The position numbers were made by a program, and so were the translations under genes. From Luteimonas yindakuii (lineage in GTDB: Bacteria; Pseudomonadota; Gammaproteobacteria; Xanthomonadales; Xanthomonadaceae), in the NCBI RefSeq assembly GCF_004803715.2, contig NZ_CP039383.2:2790001-2854000 (forward strand): DNA of 64,000 nucleotides, in the 5' to 3' direction. How positions within the stretch are numbered: position 1 is the stretch's first letter; every line of letters starts with the position of its first letter. Below the pieces are notes generated by a model that was not told the origin of the DNA, ran no database searches, and saw only the letters and a list, made by a program, of their open reading frames with translations. Of this stretch, positions 9,044 through 19,920 are shown piece by piece.

Positions 9044-9308
9044 AGGGGCGTCACCCTTCCACCGGTCCGGTGGAAGCGGTTACCACCGCGGCAACCGTGA
9101 TTTTTTTCCATGCGTGGCGGTACGTTAGCGCGCCGGCGGCGCCGCCGGCACGGCGCACCTGTGACGACATTCTTCACGCGATTTTCACGCAATCCGGCGA
9201 TGATCCCGCGGTTGCCCAGCCGGCCCACGGACGCGCTGCTGCGCGACCACTCCTTGGGGGGAGGACCATCGGTACCGACGCCCATCCGCCGCGCCCAGTC
9301 CCGAGTCC
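9044..9308. other. Divergent intergenic region, aceE / histidine kinase
   Basis: About 265 bases containing a palindrome around CCACCGGTCCGGTGG (9059-9073), a T-run (9099-9106) and GC-rich palindromic sequence around GCCGGCGGCGCCGCCGGC near 9132-9149. These could be operator or promoter parts, but I recognise no regulator site. Confidence 0.35.
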
Positions 9309-11117
9309 ATGTTCGCCTCCCCAAACCCCACCACCTGGTCGAAGCTGCAGTTGCCGGGCCTCGTGCTCGCGATCGCGGCCATTGTTATCGCGCCGTTCCT
9401 GCTGACCCAGGCGGCGGCGCTGGCCAGCCGCGACGCACAGCGCCTGGTCGCCCACAGCCTGCAGGTGGAGGCGCGGCTGAGCTCGCTCGCCGCCGACGTG
9501 CGCAACCTGGAATCCAGCGCGCTGGGCCACGCCTACGGTGTGCAGGCCCAACTGCTGACCGAGCGCATGGACCTGAGCCGTCCGCGCATCGCACCGCAGC
9601 TCGCAGAGCTCGAGGAGCTGACCCGCGACAACCCCGTGCAGCAGCGCCTGCTGGGGCAGTTCCACTCGATGCTGGACCTGCGCCTGAGCGAAGTGGAGCG
9701 GATGATGAACGCCCAGCGGCGGCCCACCACCGACGAGGTGGCGACCCTGCTCACGCGCTACCCGATCCACCACCTGATCGAGGACATCAACACCGAGGAG
9801 CATCGCCTGCTGCAGGAGCGCCAGGCAACTGCCGCCACCGCGATGCGCCGTGCCGATGCGCTGGGCTGGTTCGCGCTGGCCGCACAGCTGGTGCTGCTGG
9901 GCACGCTGGCCTGGTTCGCCCTGCGCCAGGGCCAGCAGCGCCTCGAGGCCGAGCGCGACGCCGTGCTGGCCAGCGGCCGCGCCACCGTGGTCCTCGACAC
10001 CGTGCGCGAGCCGATCGCGCTGGTCGATGCCGATACCCGGGTGCTGATGTACAACGCGGCGTTCGCCGAGCTCTACGGCGTGGACGTGGAGGATGCGCGC
10101 GGGCAGCCACTGGTCGAGTTCGGCGGCGGCGCCTGGAACGATCCGCAGGTGCTGCGCCGCCTCACCGACGTGCTCACCCGCGGCCGTGAGCTGTGGGATT
10201 TCGAAGTCACCCAGCGCACCGCCGACGAGGTGGAACGGGTGATGCTGCTGTCGGCGCGGCGCATGGTGCTGCCCGATTCCGACGACATGGCGGTGCTGCT
10301 GACCGCCAGCGACATCAGCGCGCAGAAGATCCACGAGCGGCAGATCCGCGAGCTCAACCGCCAGCTGGAAGGCAAGGTGGAGCAGGTGTCCGACGTCAAC
10401 CGCGAGCTGGAGGCGTTCAGCTATTCGGTCTCGCACGACCTGCGCGCGCCGCTGCGCCACATCGCCGGCTTCGCCGACAAGCTCGGCCGCCATATCGGCG
10501 ACCAGGCCGATGACAAGAGCAGCCACTATCTGGAAGTGATCTCGGGCTCGGCGCGGCGCATGTCGGCGCTGATCGACGACCTGCTGGTCTATTCGCGCCT
10601 GGGCCGCAGCGCGCTGCGGCTGCAGATGGTGGACGTGCAGTCGATGGTCACCGACACCCGCGCGATGCTCGATTCCAATGCGCATGCCGAGAACCCGGAC
10701 CACGGGATCGTCTGGGACGTCGGCCACCTGCCGGTGGTGATCGCCGACGAGAACATGTTGCGCCAGGTCTGGCTGAACGTGCTCGGGAACGCGGTCAAGT
10801 ACAGTGCGAACTCGGAGCCGGCCCGGATCAGGGTCAGCTACGAGCAGACCGACGACGGCGGCCACCTGTTCCATGTCACCGACAACGGTGCCGGCTTCGA
10901 CATGCAGTACGCGAACAAACTCTTCGGCGTGTTCCAGCGTCTGCACGCGCCGAGCGAGTTCAGCGGCACCGGCATCGGCTTGGCCAGTGTGCGCCGCGTG
11001 CTGTCGCGCCATGGCGGCCGCATCTGGGCCGAATCCGAGCCCGGCAAGGGCGCCTCGTTCCACTTCACCCTCCCCGCGACCGGCGAAATCGCCACCCAGC
11101 CCGAGAAGACGCAATGA
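9309..11117 (+). CDS. Sensor histidine kinase (CHASE3-like, PAS, HisKA, HATPase)
   Basis: A 602-residue membrane sensor kinase. Two hydrophobic helices (about 18-38 and 185-205) enclose a helical periplasmic sensor of CHASE3 type. A cytoplasmic PAS domain (about 225-340) is followed by HisKA with phospho-acceptor H376 (SVSHDLRAPLRHI) and a HATPase domain with N-box (NVLGNAVKYS), G1 box (DNGAGF) and G2 box (GTGIGLA). The HisKA/HATPase pattern matches phytochrome-like kinases, but no GAF/PHY or bilin Cys is present. The last four bases overlap the next gene (ATGA), so it is translationally coupled to two response regulators. The signal is unknown. Confidence 0.93.
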   Translation: MFASPNPTTWSKLQLPGLVLAIAAIVIAPFLLTQAAALASRDAQRLVAHSLQVEARLSSLAADVRNLESSALGHAYGVQAQLLTERMDLSRPRIAPQLAELEELTRDNPVQQRLLGQFHSMLDLRLSEVERMMNAQRRPTTDEVATLLTRYPIHHLIEDINTEEHRLLQERQATAATAMRRADALGWFALAAQLVLLGTLAWFALRQGQQRLEAERDAVLASGRATVVLDTVREPIALVDADTRVLMYNAAFAELYGVDVEDARGQPLVEFGGGAWNDPQVLRRLTDVLTRGRELWDFEVTQRTADEVERVMLLSARRMVLPDSDDMAVLLTASDISAQKIHERQIRELNRQLEGKVEQVSDVNRELEAFSYSVSHDLRAPLRHIAGFADKLGRHIGDQADDKSSHYLEVISGSARRMSALIDDLLVYSRLGRSALRLQMVDVQSMVTDTRAMLDSNAHAENPDHGIVWDVGHLPVVIADENMLRQVWLNVLGNAVKYSANSEPARIRVSYEQTDDGGHLFHVTDNGAGFDMQYANKLFGVFQRLHAPSEFSGTGIGLASVRRVLSRHGGRIWAESEPGKGASFHFTLPATGEIATQPEKTQ

Positions 11118-11554
11118 CCGAGATCCGCACGATCCTCCTCGCCGAGGACAGCCCGCACGATGCCGAGATGGCGATCGATGCGCTGCGCGAGGCCCATCTG
11201 GTGAACCCCATCGTCCACGTCGAGGACGGCGTGGAGACGCTGGACTACCTGTTGCGTCGTGGCAAGTACGCCGACCGCACCGACCCCGATCCGGCGGTGC
11301 TGCTGCTCGACATCAAGATGCCGCGCATGGACGGGCTGGAAGTGCTCAAGCAGCTGCGCGAAGAGGAATCGCTCAAGCGCCTGCCGGTGGTGATCCTGTC
11401 GTCGTCGCGCGAGGAAAGCGACCTGGCGCGCAGCTGGGACCTCGGCGTGAACGCCTACGTGGTCAAGCCGGTCGACGTCGACCAGTTCTTCGAGGCCGTG
11501 CGCACGCTGGGCAAGTTCTGGGCCGTGTTCAACGAAGCGCCCGAGAACGACTGA
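11114..11554 (+). CDS. Single-domain response regulator, Rcp1-like
   Basis: A 146-residue stand-alone receiver domain with no output domain. The acidic pocket (E11, D12), phospho-acceptor D66 (LLLDIKMP), switch Ser in VVILSSS and K118 (YVVKPVD) are all present. The long alpha2-beta3 loop (RRGKYADRTDPDP) is typical of Rcp1-type regulators that partner phytochrome-like kinases. It overlaps the kinase gene by ATGA, so it is the likely cognate phosphate acceptor. Confidence 0.93.
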   Translation: MTEIRTILLAEDSPHDAEMAIDALREAHLVNPIVHVEDGVETLDYLLRRGKYADRTDPDPAVLLLDIKMPRMDGLEVLKQLREEESLKRLPVVILSSSREESDLARSWDLGVNAYVVKPVDVDQFFEAVRTLGKFWAVFNEAPEND

Positions 11555-11556
11555 CC

Positions 11557-11928
11557 ATGTCCGACGGCGCGGGGCCCTGGCGCATCCTCCTCGTCGACGA
11601 TTCGCGCGACGACGCCGAGCTGACCGAGATCGCCCTGCGCGACGCCGGGCTGGCGTTCACCTGCCGCCGCGCCGACACCGCCGACACGGTGCGCGCGGCA
11701 CTGGCCGGGTTCGCGCCGCAACTGGTGATCTCCGACCTCAACCTGCCGGGATTCTCCGGCGAGGAAGCGCTGGCACTGGCGCGTGCGCATGATCCGGCGC
11801 TGCCGTTCGTCTACCTGACCGGTTCGCTGTTCCTGGGCGAGCCGCCGCCGGAGCCGGTCGAAGGCCTGCTGCTGAAGGACGACCTCGCCCCGCTGCCGGG
11901 CCTGGTCCGGCAGCTGCTCAAGGCCTGA
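11557..11928 (+). CDS. Second single-domain response regulator
   Basis: A 123-residue receiver protein, shorter than the first. The acidic pair D14-D15, acceptor D60 (LVISDLNLPGFSG), T88 (VYLTGS) and K107 are present, but the region between beta5 and alpha5 is shortened and the C-terminus is only a short helix. It starts 3 bases after the previous stop. Because the kinase is encoded with two receivers, this one could act as a phosphate sink or a competing output; that is inference. Confidence 0.88.
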   Translation: MSDGAGPWRILLVDDSRDDAELTEIALRDAGLAFTCRRADTADTVRAALAGFAPQLVISDLNLPGFSGEEALALARAHDPALPFVYLTGSLFLGEPPPEPVEGLLLKDDLAPLPGLVRQLLKA

Positions 11929-12025
11929 TCCACCGCGCCGGGTATCGCGCCTGACGGCCGGATCGCGCGTGCGATGCGCGGGCGCGCGCGTATGATCGGC
12001 CCCCGGTTTCCGCGAGCCTCCCCGC

Positions 12026-13288
12026 ATGCCCACCGCACAGCTGTCGGTCTATTTCTTCCTGCAGGCGGCGGTGATCCTGCTCACCTGCCGCCTCGTCGGG
12101 GCGCTGGGGCGGCGGTTCGGGCAGCCGCAGGTGGTCGGCGAGATGATCGCCGGCGTCACCCTCGGCCCATCGCTGCTGGGCTGGCTGATGCCGGAGACGC
12201 AGGCCGCGCTGTTCCCGCGCGAGACCCTGGGCACGCTGTATGTGTTCGCCCAGTTCGGCGTCGGCTTCTACATGTTCCTGGTCGGTACCGAGTTCAGTAC
12301 CGAACACTTCCGCAACCGCTTCCGCGGTGCGCTGCTGGTGTCGCTGGCCGGCATCATCGCGCCGTTCGCGCTGGCGTTGCTGCTGACACCGTGGCTGCTC
12401 GGCGTGCCCGGCCTGTTCGCCGCTGATATCGCCTGGCGCGAGGCGGCGCTGTTCCTCGGCGCGGCGATCGCGATCACCGCGTTTCCGATGCTGGCGCGGA
12501 TCATCCACGAGCGCGGCATGGCCGGCACCCCGCTGGGCACGCTGGCGCTGACCGCGGGTGCGGTGGACGACGCCGCGGCGTGGTGCTTCCTCGCCATCGT
12601 GCTGGCGAGCTTCGGCGGCAGCTGGGACAGCGCCTGGTGGGCGATCGGCGGCGGCGTGGCCTATGCGGTGTTCATGCTAACGGTGGGCCGGCGCGGGTTG
12701 CGGATGCTGGCCGAGCGCGTCAGGCCCGACCAGCCGTTGTCGTCGACGGTGCTGGCGATCGTGCTGGTGCTGTTCTGCCTGAGCGCCTGGGCGATGGACG
12801 CGATCGGCATCCACGCGGTGTTCGGCGGTTTCCTGCTCGGCGCCTGCATGCCGCGTGGCGCGCTCACCGCGCGCCTGCGCGAGATGCTGCAGCCGTTCGT
12901 GGTGGTGTTCTTCCTGCCGATGTTCTTCACCTACTCCGGGCTCAACACCCAGCTCGGGATGATGCTGGACCCGGACATCCTGCTGGCCGCGATCGCGATC
13001 CTGGTGGCGTCGTTTGCCGGCAAGGGCCTGGCGTGCTGGGCCGCCGCGCGCGCCTCCGGCGAAAGCCCGCGCGATGCGCAGGCGATCGGTGCGCTGATGA
13101 ACGCACGCGGGCTGATGGAGCTGATCCTGATCAACATCGGCCTGCAGGCCGGGGTGATCCAGCCGGGGCTGTTCTCGATCCTGGTGCTGATGGCGATCCT
13201 CAGCACCCTGATGGCGACGCCGCTGTTCAACTGGATCATGCGCCGGCACGCGGCGCGTGACGCGGTACTGGCGGCGGGAACGCAGTAG
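12026..13288 (+). CDS. Cation:proton antiporter, CPA2 family
   Basis: A 420-residue inner-membrane protein with about 12 hydrophobic segments, matching the Na+/H+ exchanger domain of CPA2 transporters (Kef/GerN-like). Early motifs include VVGEMIAGVTLGPSLLG and FQFGVGFYMFLVG-like sequence (FAQFGVGFYMFLVGTEF), and the later core shows AVDDAAAW, the expected position of the ion-binding acidic pair. No TrkA-N (RCK) domain follows, so unlike KefB/KefC it has no built-in nucleotide or glutathione control. It exchanges K+ or Na+ for H+; which one cannot be told. It begins about 100 bp after the regulator genes. Confidence 0.9.
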   Translation: MPTAQLSVYFFLQAAVILLTCRLVGALGRRFGQPQVVGEMIAGVTLGPSLLGWLMPETQAALFPRETLGTLYVFAQFGVGFYMFLVGTEFSTEHFRNRFRGALLVSLAGIIAPFALALLLTPWLLGVPGLFAADIAWREAALFLGAAIAITAFPMLARIIHERGMAGTPLGTLALTAGAVDDAAAWCFLAIVLASFGGSWDSAWWAIGGGVAYAVFMLTVGRRGLRMLAERVRPDQPLSSTVLAIVLVLFCLSAWAMDAIGIHAVFGGFLLGACMPRGALTARLREMLQPFVVVFFLPMFFTYSGLNTQLGMMLDPDILLAAIAILVASFAGKGLACWAAARASGESPRDAQAIGALMNARGLMELILINIGLQAGVIQPGLFSILVLMAILSTLMATPLFNWIMRRHAARDAVLAAGTQ

Positions 13289-13309
13289 CGGATTCACCCC
13301 TGCGGTAGC

Positions 13310-13332
13310 GGGCCCGGACCCGACTTCAACCA
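13310..13332 (+). repeat. Direct repeat copy 1 (23 bp)
   Basis: The 23-bp segment centred on CCCGACTTCAA matches 13512-13534 at 20 of 23 positions. The two copies bracket the palindromic repeats at 13418 and 13468. Confidence 0.5.
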
Positions 13333-13417
13333 CCAGGCAGGTCCTGCGGGTGCCCGCGCGGTAGCGGTCAATGCCGCCGCAGAAAAGGGGCTTCAATCCA
13401 GGAGGCCCGCCAAACTT

Positions 13418-13439
13418 CCCTCTCCCGCCGGCGGGAGAG
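13418..13439. repeat. Palindromic repeat, family A
   Basis: CCCTCTCCCGCC joined to GGCGGGAGAG forms a hairpin. It is one member of a family with the core CCCTCTCCCGC-n-GCGGGAGAGGG found seven times in the window, always between genes. Confidence 0.75.
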
Positions 13440-13467
13440 TGTGCAAGGCCGGAAAAGCCTTTGATTT

Positions 13468-13494
13468 CCCCTCTCCCGCCTGCGGGAGAGGGGG
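13468..13494. repeat. Palindromic repeat, family A
   Basis: CCCCTCTCCCGCC / TGCGGGAGAGGGG is a near-perfect hairpin 28 bases from the previous copy, lying between the convergent antiporter and maeB genes, where it may help separate transcripts. Confidence 0.75.
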
Positions 13495-13511
13495 TAACCA
13501 CGGGCCGCCGT

Positions 13512-13534
13512 GGGCCTGGGCCCGACTTCAATCA
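13512..13534 (+). repeat. Direct repeat copy 2 (23 bp)
   Basis: Partner of 13310-13332. It ends just before the maeB stop codon at 13539. Confidence 0.5.
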
Positions 13535-13538
13535 GCCG

Positions 13539-15830
<2,292 letters not shown>

Positions 15831-15863
15831 CGGGAGCGGTCTGCCGGAATACGCGAAGGGGCT

Positions 15864-15875
15864 CCGGATTCTAAC
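15864..15875 (-). promoter_or_regulatory. -10-like element upstream of maeB
   Basis: The minus-strand 12-mer GTTAGAATCCGG is identical to the one before aceE and sits 34-45 bases upstream of the maeB start. A convincing -35 is not visible in the GC-rich flank. Confidence 0.4.
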
Positions 15876-15904
15876 CCCCGCGCCCGGACCGGGCCTGCGG
15901 CCGC

Positions 15905-17173
15905 CTACCCCGGCGCCGGGGCGATCGGCCCCTTGCCGGTGGGCCCGTCGACGGCGCCCAGGCGGATGCGGTTGGCGAACAGCGAGAACGCCAGCATCCC
16001 CGCCAGCCCGTTGGCGCGCGCCACCCACGGCGGCAGCCAGTGCGGCGGGAGCAGCGTGCCATCGTCGAACAGCGGCTCGAAGCGGATCACGTCCTCCAGC
16101 GTCATCTTGCCGGCGAACAGCAGCCGGCACAGGCGCAGCCGGCCGGCGGCCAGCGCACGGCGGAAGAACGTGTGCACGTCGATCAGCCCGCGCAGGTACA
16201 CGGTGTCCTTGGTGAAGGCGTAGCCGCCTTCCACCGGCACCCCGCGGAACACGCGCTGCGCGGAGGCGAAGCTCTCGGCCGCGGTCTGGCCCGCATCGAG
16301 GAAGTAACGGTAGACCTCGATGAAATCGGCGCCGTCCAGCGCCAGCGCCACCGCTTCGATGCGCAGGCCGATGCGCTTGAGGCGCTCGATGTCGATGTTG
16401 CCGGTGATCTGCTCGGCCATCGTGGCCAGCCCTTCCTGCACCGCGGTGATGCGCGGCGACGACAGCGCGAGGCTGCCCAGCACCGGCTGCTCGCGGCCGT
16501 TGAGCGCGGTGAGCGAATGCACCAGCGCCTCGTGCTGCAGCAGCTGGTGGCGGTCGTAGTCGGTATAGGCCGCGCCGCTGCGCAGGCGGATGCGGTAGGC
16601 GCCCGCGGCGGCCTTGGCGATCAGTTCGGGATCGAGTTCGACCGCCACCACGCGACCGGCGAAGAACTGGTCCAGTTCGCCCTGCAGCCACAGCTGCAGC
16701 GCGGTGGCGGAGATCTCCACCTGCTCATGCGGGGCGATCAGCTCGGTATCGAACTCGTCGGCGATGCCGATGAAATGGCGCGCGGCATCGCGCGCGGTCA
16801 CCTCGCCACCGGGCAGCGCGTCGCCGGGGCCGCCGTAGAGCGCAAGCGAGTGCGCGCCCACGGCCGGCGTGCCGAGCGATTCCACCAGCTCGGCGGCGAT
16901 CGACCACTGCCGCGCGGACTCGACCAGGTAGATCCCCAGCGGATGCGCGGCGTCGGCTTCGGCGGCGATCGCATCGAACTCGTGTCGCGCCTGGCTGAAG
17001 TCATGCGGCGGATAGACCACCCGCGGCAGCGCCAGGCGCCCGGCCATCACCTCGTCAAGGAAGCGCCGCTGCACGCTGGCGGGCCAGCTGGCCAGCGCCA
17101 GCACGCGTACCCCCCGCGCGGCCGCGACCATGCGCCGGTCGAGCGCGGCGTGGTGGGCGACGGGGTCGGTCAT
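15905..17173 (-). CDS. QEGLA-motif (DUF1704) putative zinc metalloprotein
   Basis: A 422-residue protein of the family labelled 'flavohemoglobin expression-modulating QEGLA motif protein'. It has the gluzincin-like motif HEALVH (H214, E215, H219) and the name motif VQEGLA at 245-250, where E247 is a candidate third zinc ligand. Eukaryotic members of DUF1704 (MATCAP) are tubulin carboxypeptidases, so a peptidase or peptide-trimming role is reasonable; the bacterial substrate is unknown. No signal peptide, so cytoplasmic. It lies upstream of maeB on the same strand with only 74 bases between, but maeB has its own candidate promoter. Confidence 0.9.
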   Translation of the reverse strand: MTDPVAHHAALDRRMVAAARGVRVLALASWPASVQRRFLDEVMAGRLALPRVVYPPHDFSQARHEFDAIAAEADAAHPLGIYLVESARQWSIAAELVESLGTPAVGAHSLALYGGPGDALPGGEVTARDAARHFIGIADEFDTELIAPHEQVEISATALQLWLQGELDQFFAGRVVAVELDPELIAKAAAGAYRIRLRSGAAYTDYDRHQLLQHEALVHSLTALNGREQPVLGSLALSSPRITAVQEGLATMAEQITGNIDIERLKRIGLRIEAVALALDGADFIEVYRYFLDAGQTAAESFASAQRVFRGVPVEGGYAFTKDTVYLRGLIDVHTFFRRALAAGRLRLCRLLFAGKMTLEDVIRFEPLFDDGTLLPPHWLPPWVARANGLAGMLAFSLFANRIRLGAVDGPTGKGPIAPAPG

Positions 17174-17423
17174 CGGAGCGGTTCCGCGGGTGGCAGGCGC
17201 CCCACGCTAGCCGATCGCGTGCGCCGCTCCAATGCGGAAATCGCGACCGGCGCACCCAGCGGCGGATGCTCGAGCCCGGACAGGCACACAGCGCATCCGG
17301 GGTTCAGGCCCGAGGCAATGCGACCGGCGTGGCAGGCACCAACATCCCCGGCTGCGGCCACTGCCCTGTTCGCGGTACGGGCCTGCAGCGGTCGCGGTCG
17401 CCCTCACCCGCCCCTTCGGCTTA

Positions 17424-17441
17424 CCCGCTCTCGGGAGCGGG
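17424..17441 (-). terminator. Hairpin after rsgA
   Basis: CCCGCTC and GAGCGGG pair over a TCGG loop 15 bases past the rsgA stop. There is no T-tract, so it is a possible terminator or 3' stabiliser. The rest of 17174-17455 shows no gene. Confidence 0.45.
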
Positions 17442-17455
17442 CCTGGCGAAGTCCC

Positions 17456-18529
17456 TCAGCGACGCCGCTTCGACCCCGAGGTCGGCTGCGGATTGCGCCG
17501 ACGCTCTTCCAGCTGGCGCGCAGCCGCGGCGTGTTCGTCGCTCAGCTTGAGGAAGTTGGCGAAACGCGCCGGGTCGAGGGTGCCGGCCTGCACCGCGGCA
17601 CGCACCGCGCAGCCCGGTTCGTTGCAGTGGCCGCAGTCGCGGAAGCGGCACTGCTCGGCCAGCGCTTCGATGTCGGTGAAGTTCTCGGCGATGACTTCCT
17701 CGCCGGTGGGCTTGAGCTCGCGCATGCCCGGGGTGTCGATCAGGCAGGCGCCCGACGGCAGCGGAATCAGTGCGCGATGGGTGGTGGTGTGGCGCCCGCG
17801 GTCGTCGGATGCACGCACCTCGCCGGTGCGCATCCGTTCGCGCCCGAGCAGGGTGTTGGTGAGCGTGGATTTGCCGGCGCCGGAGCTTCCCACCAGCACC
17901 GCGGTCACGCCCTCGCCCAGCCACGGTGCCAGTGCAGAGGCGCTGGCGGCATCGCGTGCGTTGACCGCGATCACCGGCACGTCCGCACCCACCACGTCGG
18001 CCAGCGCTTCACGTGCGGCGTCGACCTCGGCGCTGCCGTGGTCGGCCTTGGTCAGCACGATCAGCGGTTCCGCACCGCCGCCGCGCACCAGCAGCAGGTA
18101 GCGCTCGATGCGGCGCGGATTGAAATCGCCATCGAGCCCGCACACCACCAGCACGCGGTCGATGTTGGCGGCGATCACCTGTTGGCGGTAATGCTCGCCG
18201 GCGGCGCCGCGCTTGATCACCGTGCGTCGCGGCAGCAGCACGACCACGCGACCGTCCTCGACCAGCACCCAGTCGCCGACCGCGGCGCGCTGCTCCGGCG
18301 GGCAGCGCGGCAGCTGCCACTCGGGCAGCGATTCCACGCCGACAGCCTCGTCAGGCGCCTGTGCAACCAGATATCCGGTGCGGTGCTGCTCGACCACGCG
18401 CGCCGGCGCGGCCCGCGGATGCGCGTGCATCGCCTCGCGCCATGGTCCATCGGGCACGGCGCCGGCATGCGGCCAGCCGATCGCGCGCAGCGCGTCGTGG
18501 GCGGGGGTGGTGATGGCGGAGGCGGTCAC
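17456..18529 (-). CDS. rsgA: Ribosome small-subunit-dependent GTPase A
   Basis: A 357-residue circularly permuted GTPase that acts late in 30S subunit maturation. An OB-fold (about 40-105) precedes the G domain in the permuted order: G4 TKAD (160-163), G1 GSSGAGKS (214-221) and G3 DTPG (265-268). The C-terminal zinc knuckle has C294, C299, H301 and C307, matching the E. coli spacing. It is divergent from alaA with 140 bases between. The N-terminus is about 30 residues longer than the minimum, as is usual in xanthomonads. All catalytic parts look intact. Confidence 0.96.
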   Translation of the reverse strand: MTASAITTPAHDALRAIGWPHAGAVPDGPWREAMHAHPRAAPARVVEQHRTGYLVAQAPDEAVGVESLPEWQLPRCPPEQRAAVGDWVLVEDGRVVVLLPRRTVIKRGAAGEHYRQQVIAANIDRVLVVCGLDGDFNPRRIERYLLLVRGGGAEPLIVLTKADHGSAEVDAAREALADVVGADVPVIAVNARDAASASALAPWLGEGVTAVLVGSSGAGKSTLTNTLLGRERMRTGEVRASDDRGRHTTTHRALIPLPSGACLIDTPGMRELKPTGEEVIAENFTDIEALAEQCRFRDCGHCNEPGCAVRAAVQAGTLDPARFANFLKLSDEHAAAARQLEERRRNPQPTSGSKRRR

Positions 18530-18669
18530 GCGCAGGGTGGCAGGCAGGTCATGCGCGCAGTCTATGCGTCGGACGGCCGCATGGCTGCACGGCTGTCGTG
18601 CGGCACAACGCGCGAGGGGTTTCCGCTAGGCTTGCCGCTGCGGTCCCGCCCACACTCGCGCCCACACCG

Positions 18670-19920
18670 ATGCCCACGATCAAGACCCGCGAACGCCTGT
18701 CCGAAGTGCGCTACGAGATCCGCGGCGAGCTCGCCCGCCGCGCCCGCGAGCTGGAAGCGCAGGGCCGCACCCTGATCAAGCTCAACATCGGCAACCCCGG
18801 CGCGTTCGGGTTCCGCGCGCCTGCGCACCTGCAGCGCGCGATCGCCGACCACATCCACGACACCGATCCCTACACCCACCAGCAGGGCCTGCCGGCCGCG
18901 CGCGAGGCGATCGCCGCCTTCCACCGCGCGCGTGGCGTGCACGGGGCGACGCCGGAGCGGGTGTTCGTGGGCAACGGCGTCAGCGAGCTGATCGACATCT
19001 CGCTGCGCGCCCTGCTCGATCCCGGCGACGAGGTGCTGCTGCCCTCGCCCGACTACCCGCTGTGGTCGGCGGCGACGATCCTCAACGACGGCCGCCCCGT
19101 CTATTACCGCTGCCGGGCCGATGCAGGCTTCCTGCCCGATCCCGACGAGATCGAGGCGCTGGTGTCGCCGCGTACCCGCGCCATCGTGCTGATCAACCCC
19201 AACAACCCCACCGGCGCGGTCTACCCGCGTGCGCTGCTGGAGCGCATCGTCGCGATCGCGGCGAAGCACCGCCTGCTGCTGATGTCCGACGAGATCTACG
19301 ACGGCATCCTCTACGACGGCGCGGTGTTCGAACCGCTGGCGCCGCTGGCCGGCGACGTGCCCTGCCTGTCGTTCGGCGGGCTGTCCAAGGTGCATCGCGC
19401 CTGCGGCTGGCGCGTGGGCTGGGCGGTGCTGTCGGGCGATCCGCTGGCCAGCGGCGACTACCACCACGCGATGGACCTGCTCGGCGCGCTGCGCCTGTGC
19501 GCCAACGTGCCGGGACAGTTCGCGATCGAGGCGGCGCTGCACGGCACCGACACCATCGGCGCGCTGTGCGCACCCGGCGGGCGCCTGTACGAGGCGCGCC
19601 GTGCGGTGATCGAGAGCTGCGCGGCGAGTGCGCACCTGTCGCTACATGCACCGGCGGGCGCGCTGTACGCATTCCCCGCCGTGCATGGCCCGGCGGCGAT
19701 CGGATTCGACGACCACGCGTTCGCGCTGGAACTGCTGGAGACCGAGGACGTGCTGGTGGTGCCCGGGTCCAGCTTCAACCTCGCCGAACGCAACCGCTTC
19801 CGCGTCACGCTGCTGCCGGAACCGGCGCAGGTGCGCGAGGTGTTCGGCCGCATTGACCGCGTGCTCGAACGCCGCGCCGTGGCGGTGCGCGACGACATCG
19901 ACTGCGCGGCGGTCGCCTGA
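18670..19920 (+). CDS. alaA: Alanine/glutamate-pyruvate aminotransferase (AlaA-type)
   Basis: A 416-residue PLP enzyme of fold type I, subgroup I-alpha, closely matching the E. coli AlaA pattern (IRG, LKLNIGNP-like LIKLNIGNPGAFGF, GNGVSELI, SPDYPLW). It transfers amino groups between glutamate and pyruvate to make alanine. The PLP lysine is K240 (GGLSKVHRACGWR); NPNNPTG is at 176-182 and D207/Y210 lie in SDEIYD. The start at 18670 matches the family; an in-frame ATG does not occur nearby upstream. The stop overlaps the next start by one base (TGATG), so the SGNH hydrolase is translationally coupled. Confidence 0.93.
   Translation: MPTIKTRERLSEVRYEIRGELARRARELEAQGRTLIKLNIGNPGAFGFRAPAHLQRAIADHIHDTDPYTHQQGLPAAREAIAAFHRARGVHGATPERVFVGNGVSELIDISLRALLDPGDEVLLPSPDYPLWSAATILNDGRPVYYRCRADAGFLPDPDEIEALVSPRTRAIVLINPNNPTGAVYPRALLERIVAIAAKHRLLLMSDEIYDGILYDGAVFEPLAPLAGDVPCLSFGGLSKVHRACGWRVGWAVLSGDPLASGDYHHAMDLLGALRLCANVPGQFAIEAALHGTDTIGALCAPGGRLYEARRAVIESCAASAHLSLHAPAGALYAFPAVHGPAAIGFDDHAFALELLETEDVLVVPGSSFNLAERNRFRVTLLPEPAQVREVFGRIDRVLERRAVAVRDDIDCAAVA

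Noticed and set aside
9309..11117. Bacteriophytochrome call for the histidine kinase
   Set aside because: The kinase core is phytochrome-like, but there is no GAF/PHY module and two TM helices with a periplasmic domain are present instead.
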